The position numbers and the translations under genes are program-made. Below the pieces are notes generated by a model. It saw nothing but the letters and a program-made list of their open reading frames with translations. It made no database searches and was not told the DNA's origin. From the NCBI GenBank assembly GCA_012520315.1, contig JAAYOM010000115.1, positions 1 to 36,133 on the forward strand: a stretch of DNA of 36,133 nt. The letters run 5' to 3'. Every line of letters begins with the position of its first letter. Within the stretch, counting starts at the first letter, position 1. This document shows, one piece after another, positions 1 to 7,672 of the stretch. Source of the DNA: Bacillota bacterium. Lineage in GTDB: Bacteria > Bacillota > Limnochordia > Darwinibacteriales > Darwinibacteriaceae.

Positions 1-861
1 CATTTTCACTATTGCCGCCACTTCCATCGCCGCAGGACCAACCATGCTTCCTGCAACCACTACAGCCCCGGTGGAGTCAACAGTACCGCCAATCCAGGCC
101 CCGGCAACTGTTTCACTCAGACCCATCCAATTGATTAAAATGGGCATGCCCAGCATCATGATGACGGTAACAATCAGCGAGACCGAAATGGCAGCGCTGA
201 TTTCTTCTTTCTTAGCCTTGACCGCGGCTCCTGTGGCAATGGCAGCTGAAACACCGCACACCGAAGTGCAGGTGGCCACGGTGGCCACAAGGGCCTTGCT
301 CTTCATTTTCAGCACCCTTGTTCCATAGAGATACATAAATATAAGCAGAATCGGAGGAACCAGCCAGCCTACTCCCAGTCCCCGCAGACCGAGTTCCAGC
401 ACCCTGGTGAAAAGAATCTCCGCCCCCAGCAGTACCAGGCCGGTCTTAATGAAAAGCTCCGTGCGGAGGGCCGGAACAATCCAGGCCGGTTTTTTCCACA
501 GGTTGCTGATCAGCATGCCCAGTACTATGGCCCAGATAACATCGCTGAAACCATAGTGGGCCAAGGTGCTGTGATTCCCTATCAGAAATGACAGCAAAGC
601 TAGGAGGAAAACGGCAGGAAAGGCTTTTAAGTACCTCCCCACGTTCTCGCCCATGATTCCAAGTGCCAGGCCTGTCAAAGCTGCCAGTCCCACACCCCAT
701 AGCAAAATAGGTACAATCAAGTCCATTGGCAGCGCATTCTGCCACACCGTCCACTTGGGCAGCTTCGGTATGAAACGTATCAAACCGAGGGCTGCCCCGC
801 CAATGAAAAACACCCCTAACCAGTTCGCCCACCAATCCTCTTTTTTAAAAAGAGCAAGCAT
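1..861 (-). CDS. YeiH-family putative sulfate exporter (Cons_hypoth698/PSE family), C-terminus truncated by window edge
   Basis: Not in ORF track because it runs off the left edge. Manual translation from ATG at 861 (SD AGGAGG): MLALFKKEDWWANWLGVFFIGGAALGLIRFIPKLPKWT...AHYGFSDVIWAIVLGMLISN...GAEILFTRVLELG...VATVATCTSVCGVSAAIATGAAVKAKKEEISAAISVSLIVT...GGTVDSTGAVVVAGSMVGPAAMEVAAIVKM, open to position 1. Confidence 0.85.
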   Translation of the reverse strand, partial: MLALFKKEDWWANWLGVFFIGGAALGLIRFIPKLPKWTVWQNALPMDLIVPILLWGVGLAALTGLALGIMGENVGRYLKAFPAVFLLALLSFLIGNHSTLAHYGFSDVIWAIVLGMLISNLWKKPAWIVPALRTELFIKTGLVLLGAEILFTRVLELGLRGLGVGWLVPPILLIFMYLYGTRVLKMKSKALVATVATCTSVCGVSAAIATGAAVKAKKEEISAAISVSLIVTVIMMLGMPILINWMGLSETVAGAWIGGTVDSTGAVVVAGSMVGPAAMEVAAIVKM

Positions 862-910
862 AGTACAGACCTCCTAGTACTTGAATACTACAACAGTCCA
901 TACTATGCTT
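856..910 (-). promoter_or_regulatory. Inverted repeat spanning the yeiH start codon (AAGCATAGTA / TACTATGCTT) with nested TAGTA/TACTA repeat
   Basis: Perfect 10-bp arms at 856-865 and 901-910; nested 5-bp arms at 875-879 and 886-890. The ATG of the YeiH-family gene lies in the 3' arm of the transcript and the SD lies in the loop. Confidence 0.55.
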
Positions 911-940
911 TGCGATAAAAGTGGTTCCTCAGCTATGCAA

Positions 941-1813
941 TCAGCCAACATTCTTCAGGCGCGGATCCAAAGCATCCCTCAGTCCATCGCCTACGAGATT
1001 TAAGCACATCACAGTGGTAAAAATGGCAAGTCCCGGGATAGTAACAGCCCAGTGTGAGACTCGAATAAAGGGACGGGCATTGGCAATCATGCTGCCCCAT
1101 TCCGGCGTCGGCGGCTGTGCGCCCATACCCAGAAAACTTAGGCCCGCAGCAGATAAAATGGCACCTGCCATGCTTAGGGTAGTCATGACAATAATTGGGC
1201 TTAGCGAATTAGGCAGGATATGGGTCAGGAGAATACGGCGATCCTTTGCACCGAGGGACTTGGCGGCATTCACATAGTCCAGCTCCCGGGTGGAGATCAC
1301 CGCAGAGCGCATCATCCGTGCAAAGGAGGGAATATACGAGACGCCAATGGCTAAGATCACATTCTGTAAACCGGGCCCGAGGGCCGCCACAATGGACAAG
1401 GCCAGCAGAAAGCCTGGCAAAGCCATGAGGACATCAACAAAGCGCATGATCACATTATCCAAGATCCCGCCATAGTAACCTGCCAGAAGACCCAAAGTGC
1501 AGCCTATGATTAGCGCCAAACCAATGGAGAAAAAGCCTACTTGCAGCGAGAGTCGGGCCCCATAGATTACCCTGGCATAAATATCCCGCCCAAATTGATC
1601 CGTGCCGAAGATATGGTCTTTAGACGGTGCCTGGAGGCGATTGCGCATGTTCTGCCGATGGGGTTCGTGCTTCGTTACGTAGGGCGCGAAAGCAGCCATC
1701 AAGATAATGACAGTCAAGATAATAGCGCCTACTACGGCCCGGCGATTGCGCCTCCATTGCTTAAAAATTCTGGCGAAATGGCTTTGGGACTTGGCTGCTT
1801 TATCTGTCATCAA
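941..1813 (-). CDS. Oligopeptide/dipeptide/nickel-type ABC transporter permease (DppC/OppC family)
   Basis: 290 aa; N-terminal tail then FGTDQFGRDIYARVIYGARLSLQVG and EAA loop YVNAAKSLGAKDRRILLTHILPNSLSPIIV. Confidence 0.93.
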   Translation of the reverse strand: MMTDKAAKSQSHFARIFKQWRRNRRAVVGAIILTVIILMAAFAPYVTKHEPHRQNMRNRLQAPSKDHIFGTDQFGRDIYARVIYGARLSLQVGFFSIGLALIIGCTLGLLAGYYGGILDNVIMRFVDVLMALPGFLLALSIVAALGPGLQNVILAIGVSYIPSFARMMRSAVISTRELDYVNAAKSLGAKDRRILLTHILPNSLSPIIVMTTLSMAGAILSAAGLSFLGMGAQPPTPEWGSMIANARPFIRVSHWAVTIPGLAIFTTVMCLNLVGDGLRDALDPRLKNVG

Positions 1814-1825
1814 ACCGCCTCCTTT

Positions 1826-2761
1826 CTATTCATAGTTCGATTGCAAACGAGGATCTAAAAATCCATACAGTAAATCTACAGCCAGGTTAACCAAGGCATA
1901 AGTCAGGGCAAAAGTCATAATTGTTCCCTGAACAAGGGGGAAATCCTTGTTGTTGATAGCTTCCACCAGCATGCGACCAATGCCCGGCCAGGCAAAGATT
2001 GTCTCCGTCAGAACCGCACCGCTCATCAGCCCGCCAAATTGGAGCCCGATCATGGTCACAACCGGAATCAGTGCATTGCGCAAGGCATGCCTGTAGACAA
2101 CGAATAGGCGCCTCAGGCCTTTCGCCCTTGCTGTGCGCACATAGTCCTGCTGCAGAACATCAAGCATGGCGGAGCGGGTAAGCCGGGCAATACTGGCTGT
2201 AGCTCCAGTACCCAGTGTGATCGCTGGCAGAACCAGGTACTGCCATCCGCCCATCCGGCCCGATGAGGGAAGCCACTTTAGGGTAACGGAGAAGACTAAA
2301 ATCAGCATGATCCCCTGCCAAAAGGCAGGCATGCCCACACCAGTTAGCGCTCCCACCATGGCAACATTGTCGAACATAGAATTTGGCCGGCTGGCTGATA
2401 AAACGCCAACAGGCACACCGATTAACACTGCGATAACTACAGCTGCAACCGCCAGTTCAGCTGTGGCCGGCAGACGTCCCAAAATCTCAGCACTTACTGC
2501 CTTGTTGGATCGCAATGAACGACCTAAGTCCAATTTGACGGCATCTTTTAACCAATTTAGATATTGCACATACCAAGGTTTATTTAAACCCATTGACTCA
2601 CGCAGGGCCTCCAGCTGATGGGCGGGAGCGCCCTCCCCCAGCATTAGTTGGGCTGGGTCACCTGGTGTAAGGTGCATGAGTAGGAAAACAAAAAGAGAAA
2701 TCCCGATTATTACGGGAATCAGACTAAGCAAGCGCCTGATGATATAACGCCACACAAGCAA
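1826..2761 (-). CDS. Oligopeptide/dipeptide/nickel-type ABC transporter permease (DppB/GsiC family)
   Basis: 311 aa; MLVWRYIIRRLLSLIPVIIGISLFVFLLMHLTPGDPAQLMLG N-terminus and EAA loop YVRTARAKGLRRLFVVYRHALRNALIPVVTMIG. Confidence 0.94.
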   Translation of the reverse strand: MLVWRYIIRRLLSLIPVIIGISLFVFLLMHLTPGDPAQLMLGEGAPAHQLEALRESMGLNKPWYVQYLNWLKDAVKLDLGRSLRSNKAVSAEILGRLPATAELAVAAVVIAVLIGVPVGVLSASRPNSMFDNVAMVGALTGVGMPAFWQGIMLILVFSVTLKWLPSSGRMGGWQYLVLPAITLGTGATASIARLTRSAMLDVLQQDYVRTARAKGLRRLFVVYRHALRNALIPVVTMIGLQFGGLMSGAVLTETIFAWPGIGRMLVEAINNKDFPLVQGTIMTFALTYALVNLAVDLLYGFLDPRLQSNYE

Positions 2762-2838
2762 ACCACCTTTCCTTGATCCAACCCTGCTTGCGGAGTGGGG
2801 AAAGCCTTACGCCTTCCCCTATTTCTTGTTGCCTAGAG

Positions 2839-4341
2839 CTACTTCTTATACACAGTGGAGAGGTCATGGTGACCTGCAGGGTGGGCCACAAAACCTTCCA
2901 CATTATCCCGCATGCCATTAACTTCCATAGTTGCGATCAAGAAGGCCCAGGGAGCTTCTTCTACGATTAATTCCTGTGCTTCTGCATAAATAGCCGCACG
3001 CTTCTCAGGATCAGCTTCCAGGCGGCCCAGTTCAAGCAATTCATCAACTCGCTCATTAGCGTAGAAGGAACGGTTGCCCGGATCGCCAAACTGACTGCTG
3101 TGGAAGAGTGCATACAGACCATAGTCTGGATCGGCAGTTACCGTAACCCAGCCTAGAATGAACATGTCATGCTTGCCATTGCCTGTTTCCTCCAGATAGG
3201 TGGACCAGGGTACAGTCAGCACTTCCACATCAATGCCAACCTCAGCTAAGTCCGCTTGGAACATTTCCGCAATCTGCATCCGTTGAGCATTGTCGTTGGT
3301 CCAGAGGGTGGTTGAAAAACCATCAGGATAGCCTGCTTCGGCTAAGAGCTCTTTGGCCTTCTCCGGATTGTACTCGTAGCCTTCCATCTCCAGCGCCCCC
3401 CAAACCAGTGGAGGCAGTGGACCGCCGGCAGGGGAAGCCTGTCCTGTGTAGATATAATCCACCACAGCCTCAACATCAAGGGCGTGATTAATTGCTTGAC
3501 GAACCCGTACATCGTCAAAGGGTGCCTTTTCAACGTTAAAGCCAATATAACTTGTGGAGAGCGTCTCATATTTATCCAGAACCAGACCTGGAGTTCCAGA
3601 TAGACGGAGCTCGTCCATGGGATCGATATTATAAGCAATATCTACACCGCCGGTTTCAAGTTCAATGGCCCTAACGGTGTTTTCAGGAATGCCGCGGATG
3701 ACAAGTCTCCCGGCCTTGGCCGGTTCTCCCCAGTATTCTTCATTGCGGATCAGGGTTACGTGGGATCCTGCTACCCAGTCTTCAAACACGAAGGGGCCTG
3801 TCCCCACAGCCACTTGCGAACCGAAGTCATCTCCCGCTTCCTCCACCGAACGGCGATTCACAATGGCATTAGATGGATGGGCCAGGTGAGCGAGGATCGG
3901 AGCAAAGGGTTCAGACAGGACAATTTTTACTGTGTAAGCATCAACGACTACTACTTCTTCCACAGAGTCCAGCAAGAACGCCGCAGGAGACGGCAGCTCT
4001 TTAATCCGCTCAAAGGAGTACTTTACATCTGCAGCGGTGAAGGGATCTCCGTTATGGAACCTTACATTATCCTGCAGCTTAAACTCCCAGGTAACTTCAT
4101 CAAGCTGCCTCCAGCTCTTGGCCAAACCTGGCACGATTTCTAGGTCGTAACCGTGATTAACCAATGTTTCAAAAATCTGCACACGTACACGGGCTGAAGG
4201 CTGATCGTTTTCCCCATGGGGATCTAAAGAAACTGGATCAGCGCCCTGGGCCACTGTCAAGGTCTGGGCCCCAGCGGCGCCAGCTCCGGCAACAGCCACG
4301 GCCACAACCAGGAACACGACCAATAAGGACTTTCTCAACAT
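2839..4341 (-). CDS. ABC transporter substrate-binding protein, family 5 (DppA/OppA/GsiB-like)
   Basis: 500 aa; signal peptide ending AGAQ; ADPVSLDPHGENDQPSARVRVQIFETLV, DNVRFHNGDPFTAADVKYSFERI, PFDDVRVRQAINHALD. Confidence 0.93.
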   Translation of the reverse strand: MLRKSLLVVFLVVAVAVAGAGAAGAQTLTVAQGADPVSLDPHGENDQPSARVRVQIFETLVNHGYDLEIVPGLAKSWRQLDEVTWEFKLQDNVRFHNGDPFTAADVKYSFERIKELPSPAAFLLDSVEEVVVVDAYTVKIVLSEPFAPILAHLAHPSNAIVNRRSVEEAGDDFGSQVAVGTGPFVFEDWVAGSHVTLIRNEEYWGEPAKAGRLVIRGIPENTVRAIELETGGVDIAYNIDPMDELRLSGTPGLVLDKYETLSTSYIGFNVEKAPFDDVRVRQAINHALDVEAVVDYIYTGQASPAGGPLPPLVWGALEMEGYEYNPEKAKELLAEAGYPDGFSTTLWTNDNAQRMQIAEMFQADLAEVGIDVEVLTVPWSTYLEETGNGKHDMFILGWVTVTADPDYGLYALFHSSQFGDPGNRSFYANERVDELLELGRLEADPEKRAAIYAEAQELIVEEAPWAFLIATMEVNGMRDNVEGFVAHPAGHHDLSTVYKK

Positions 4342-4519
4342 CTAATTTCCTCCCTTTATCTCATCCCTTCCGAATCGATTAAAGTTAAGTCGCTTCACAA
4401 GGGGCTTTTGTACATAATACCTGCTCAGAGGGGGTATTGTCACGGGCCAACTTCCACCACAACCTCCACAAGCTTGCAGTTTCTCCTAGATCTGCCAGGC
4501 TTCCAAGAAAATCCTTGAG

Positions 4520-4548
4520 AAAAAAACACTTCCTAACTGGAGAAAGTG
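4520..4548 (-). terminator. Putative intrinsic terminator/attenuator in the leader of the oligopeptide-type operon
   Basis: Minus-strand CACTTTC-tccagtta-GGAAGTG followed by TTTTTTT; lies 180-210 nt upstream of the SBP start with no upstream minus-strand gene. Confidence 0.5.
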
Positions 4549-4600
4549 CCAAGGGTTTGGCCGGTAATAGCAAAAGTAGGTAATCTATGTCCCCGGGGCA

Positions 4601-4629
4601 TTGACAGCCCCTCTGCCATGTCATAAAGT
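4601..4629 (+). promoter_or_regulatory. Putative sigma-A-type promoter for the 4674 gene
   Basis: TTGACA (4601-4606), 17-nt spacer, TAAAGT (4624-4629). Confidence 0.5.
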
Positions 4630-4673
4630 TACAATTGTAGGGTTCTGCGAGTTCAAGGAAGGGAGAGAGATCC

Positions 4674-5657
4674 ATGGAAAAGGCAAGGCGCTCATGCCAA
4701 ACTATACTCGTTGTTTTGCTTTTTCTGTTACTTTTTCCCAAGTCCCTAGGCGATCTGGCGCTGCCCTCCGATCTTTACACCGACCATGGCGGCCGCCTTG
4801 TTGCTCTGCCGCCTGTTATTCAGAAGGTGTACGCTACAACGGAGAGGGGTACTTTTCTCCTCTACGCCCTCGAACCAGACTCGATCATCGGTTGGAACCG
4901 AGGCTTAAGCCCGGAGATGGAATTTGCCGTCCAGCCCAACTATTGGAGCCTTCCTACTGTCGGCAGCTGGGACAGGGACCACCAAACCTTGCAGACTGAG
5001 ACCGTGTTAGCACAAAAGCCTGATCTGGTCATCCACTTTGCACCAGTTGACCAGGCTAACATGGCCTTGGTCGACGAAATACAAGAGCTTTTGGGCATTC
5101 CCGCAATTCTTCTGGAAAACAGCATCAAGGTTTTGCCCGATGTCTTGCGCTTAGTAGGACAAATCCTAGGGCGAGAAGTTCGGGGACAGGCCTTGGCGAC
5201 CTTTGTAGAAAACCATCTGGCCCAATTCGCAAGTTTCCAAAGACTCCAGATTGGCTATGCCCCCATACCGGTGCACATCGTTTCCCCGGCTGAACCAGGG
5301 CATTTTGACGAACTCCTGGAGCTGGCAGGCATGGTTGAGATGCCTGTTTGGCATAACCAGCCGCCCCTGCCTGATTTTGTCTTGATTATGCCCCATTCGG
5401 TGTTTGATCCCTATGGCGAGATAGAAAAGGATGGTCATCGGCGCATTCACCAAGTCCCAAGTTTTCCGTGCAACTGGCTCGAGCCGGGATCGCTTTTTAG
5501 CCTCCTGGGGCTCGAGTGGCTGCACACCATAGCCTACCCCGCATATGACAACGACCTGGCGGGAACGTATAAAGCCTTTATGGAGGTCTTCTTTCAGCTG
5601 CATATTACACCTGAACTCCTAGACTGGACTCTGCGGCGGAGCGGAATATCGTACTAA
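4674..5657 (+). CDS. Periplasmic binding protein of the iron-siderophore/cobalamin (BtuF/FepB-like) family
   Basis: 327 aa; signal-like N-terminus; RLVALPPVIQKVYATTERGTFLLYALEPDSIIGWN, VGSWDRDHQTLQTETVLAQKPDLVIHFAP. SD ggaagggagag upstream. Confidence 0.75.
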   Translation: MEKARRSCQTILVVLLFLLLFPKSLGDLALPSDLYTDHGGRLVALPPVIQKVYATTERGTFLLYALEPDSIIGWNRGLSPEMEFAVQPNYWSLPTVGSWDRDHQTLQTETVLAQKPDLVIHFAPVDQANMALVDEIQELLGIPAILLENSIKVLPDVLRLVGQILGREVRGQALATFVENHLAQFASFQRLQIGYAPIPVHIVSPAEPGHFDELLELAGMVEMPVWHNQPPLPDFVLIMPHSVFDPYGEIEKDGHRRIHQVPSFPCNWLEPGSLFSLLGLEWLHTIAYPAYDNDLAGTYKAFMEVFFQLHITPELLDWTLRRSGISY

Positions 5658-5722
5658 GGGAGGCAGAACATACCTTTGCCTTTACCCCCGCTCAGATCCA
5701 TAATGGGGATGGAGGTGTTAGA

Positions 5723-6268
5723 ATGAAAAGATTTTCTTTTGCAATTATGTTTGTCTTACTGCTCAGTCTGGCCGTGACTGCCAGTGTCGGTGCCGCTGAA
5801 CCAAAATATCATACCATCATTACCGGCGACACCCTGCACAAGTTGGCCCGCAAGTATGAGACAACTGTTGTCGAGATTCTCGATTTTAACCCGGGAATTA
5901 CACCGGACAAGCTGGTTGTCGGGCAGAAACTGCTGGTGCCTGTAGAGCCTCTTTGGAGCTATCATGTGGTGCAGCCTGGCGATAACGCCGCTTCTCTGGC
6001 AGCTGCCTACCAGGTTCCCGTCGAGATGCTGCGGGCAGCCAATGGCCTGAACCATGACAAGCTGACCGTAGGGGAAACAATTCGGGTTCCGATCCATTAC
6101 TACCTGGGTGACTCCCAACCTGAACAGGTGATGCATACTGTCGAAATCGGCGATTCCCTCTACAAAATTGCCAAGCAGTACACAGTATCCTTGGCAGAGT
6201 TGATCGAGTGGAATGACATTGCGGATATTGACAACATCCTGGCAGGCCAAACACTTATCGTTGGCTAA
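5723..6268 (+). CDS. Secreted protein of three LysM domains
   Basis: 181 aa; signal peptide then YHTIITGDTLHKLARKYETTVVEILDFNP, YHVVQPGDNAASLAAAYQVPVEMLRAANGL, MHTVEIGDSLYKIAKQYTVSLAELIEWNDI; no catalytic domain. Confidence 0.92.
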   Translation: MKRFSFAIMFVLLLSLAVTASVGAAEPKYHTIITGDTLHKLARKYETTVVEILDFNPGITPDKLVVGQKLLVPVEPLWSYHVVQPGDNAASLAAAYQVPVEMLRAANGLNHDKLTVGETIRVPIHYYLGDSQPEQVMHTVEIGDSLYKIAKQYTVSLAELIEWNDIADIDNILAGQTLIVG

Positions 6269-6275
6269 TGAATTT

Positions 6276-6300
6276 GGGATCCTTGAAAAAGGATCCCTTT
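6276..6300 (+). terminator. Intrinsic terminator after LysM gene
   Basis: GGGATCCTT-GAAA-AAGGATCCC followed by TTTCT; 9-bp perfect stem with GAAA tetraloop. Confidence 0.75.
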
Positions 6301-6373
6301 CTACATATTCGGACAGATCCATGACTCCTAGTTCGAACTGTCTAGTGGAATGGATCAAACGGAGGTCGAAAAA

Positions 6374-7129
6374 ATGAAACGCATAGCCTTACTCCTCTCC
6401 CTTGTGTTTTTTACGCTCATGGCAGCAAGTAATGTGCAAGCAAATGAATTCAGCCGCACTTTTCTTTTGGAGGCCAATGCCCGTTATGAAGTGAGTGTAC
6501 GCATCAGGACTGACCTGCAGGATGCACCTACTCTAGCGTCAGTCTACCTCCACAACGAACATGGGCAGTACCTGCGCTCAACCCAGTTGAGCAGAAGTCT
6601 GGCCGGGCCTAATCAATGGCAGCAGATCTCAACTATAGTCACTGCCCCTCCAGGCGCCACCCGAGCAACTGTAGTCTTCACCGCATCGGAAGGTGTAGAA
6701 ATGGAGTGGGATGACTTTAACATTCGCCGGGTGGAACTAGATCTCGAAGACGAAGAGCTGATTCGGCAAGGTCTGGTCTATACCGGACTGATCGTGGATG
6801 CCCGGGGACTGAACCTGCAAAGGGGTATGAGCCCAAAGGTCTACTCTGAATCTGGTCAATTGGTTTACGCTGGTGTTGCGGTTTCCTACGGCTTCCTGCA
6901 GGAGGCAGGAGTGGCTTCTTACGGTCAGGAGCTCAGTCCCGAATTGCTCAAGCGCATCCAGCCAGAGGGCACCGTCAAAGTCTCTCCCCTTGTAGTTAAG
7001 GCCCTAAGTAGAGAAGGTACCACAGAGACCAGCGTTACCATCAGCGATGATGATGCTAAGGCCATCTTGGCTGCTTTGGATGTCTATGACTTTCTTGCCC
7101 ATTATTCTGTTGTGTTTCTCATTGACTAA
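6374..7129 (+). CDS. Secreted hypothetical protein with carbohydrate-binding-like N-terminal beta-sandwich and a C-terminal GLIVDARGL-type domain
   Basis: ORF 6350..7129; start placed at 6374 because GGAGGT sits 8-13 nt upstream. MKRIALLLSLVFFTLMAASNVQA signal; MEWDDFNIRRVEL; YTGLIVDARGLNLQRGMSPKVYSESGQLVYAG. Confidence 0.65.
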   Translation: MKRIALLLSLVFFTLMAASNVQANEFSRTFLLEANARYEVSVRIRTDLQDAPTLASVYLHNEHGQYLRSTQLSRSLAGPNQWQQISTIVTAPPGATRATVVFTASEGVEMEWDDFNIRRVELDLEDEELIRQGLVYTGLIVDARGLNLQRGMSPKVYSESGQLVYAGVAVSYGFLQEAGVASYGQELSPELLKRIQPEGTVKVSPLVVKALSREGTTETSVTISDDDAKAILAALDVYDFLAHYSVVFLID

Positions 7130-7158
7130 CGCCTGTTTTCGTAAAATTGCACACATTT

Positions 7159-7213
7159 GATCGAGGGCGCGTCCCTCGATCTATTTGATCGAGGGACAAG
7201 CCCTCGATTTTTT
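7159..7213 (+). terminator. Tandem terminator hairpins
   Basis: GATCGAGGG-cgcgt-CCCTCGATC (7159-7181) then GATCGAGGG-acaag-CCCTCGATTTTTT (7187-7213); near-identical 28-bp units, second followed by a T-run. Confidence 0.75.
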
Positions 7214-7214
7214 G

Positions 7215-7243
7215 TTGACAAGAACTGGGCCCTTGCTTATACT
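7215..7243 (+). promoter_or_regulatory. Sigma-A promoter of the metal-resistance operon
   Basis: TTGACA (7215-7220), 17-nt spacer, TATACT (7238-7243). Confidence 0.8.
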
Positions 7244-7255
7244 ATAATTAAACAC

Positions 7256-7271
7256 ATGAACAGATGTTCAT
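7256..7271 (+). promoter_or_regulatory. ArsR/SmtB-type operator
   Basis: ATGAACA-GA-TGTTCAT, perfect 7-2-7 palindrome between the -10 and the ArsR start; matches the known SmtB/ZiaR/CzrA operator style (TGAACA..TGTTCA). Confidence 0.8.
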
Positions 7272-7294
7272 ATATAGTAGAGAGGGGCGCCGGC

Positions 7295-7663
7295 ATGACT
7301 GAAAAGAGTCCTTGCTGTGATGTAACCGTAATTCATGCAGCGCTGGTAGACAAAATCAGGGGAACTATGCCTCCCGAAGAGGAACTCTTTAATCTGGCAG
7401 AGTTTTTTAAGGTTTTTGGCGATACGACCAGAATTCGCATCCTCTATGCCCTGTTTCAGTCGGAAATGTGTGTATGCGATATCGCTCACCTTTTAGGTAT
7501 GACCCAGTCGGCGATTTCCCATCAGCTGAGGGTGTTAAAAAATGCCAAACTTGTGCGTTACCGCAAGGAAGGAAGAGTTGTATACTACTCCCTAGATGAT
7601 GAACATATTAAGGCAATTTTCGACCAAGGATACCAACACATAAAGGAGCAACAGGAGAATTGA
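7295..7663 (+). CDS. ArsR/SmtB-family metal-responsive repressor (CadC/ZiaR-like)
   Basis: ORF track begins at 7157 but the ATG at 7295 follows an SD (gagagggg) and the operator. FKVFGDTTRIRILYALFQSEMCVCDIAHLLGMTQSAISHQLRVLKNAKLVRYRKEGRVVYYSL; candidate metal ligands in MCVCD and DDEHIKAIFDQGYQHIKE. Confidence 0.93.
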   Translation: MTEKSPCCDVTVIHAALVDKIRGTMPPEEELFNLAEFFKVFGDTTRIRILYALFQSEMCVCDIAHLLGMTQSAISHQLRVLKNAKLVRYRKEGRVVYYSLDDEHIKAIFDQGYQHIKEQQEN

Positions 7664-7672
7664 GGTGACACC

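Noticed and set aside
446-835. 129-aa minus-strand ORF in the left end
   Set aside because: Same strand but different frame from the YeiH-family CDS, whose translation is clearly homologous.
4385-4741. 118-aa minus-strand ORF spanning the leader and the start of the 4674 gene
   Set aside because: No family resemblance, overlaps a supported gene start and contains the terminator-like hairpin; treated as chance ORF.
4674-5657. Cobalamin riboswitch upstream of the BtuF-like gene
   Set aside because: No B12-box-like conserved element recognised in the short leader.
5756-6358. 200-aa minus-strand ORF antisense to the LysM gene
   Set aside because: Fully antisense to three clear LysM repeats; no recognisable motifs.
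7157-7294. N-terminal 46-aa extension of the ArsR ORF
   Set aside because: Would place the terminator, promoter and operator inside the coding sequence.
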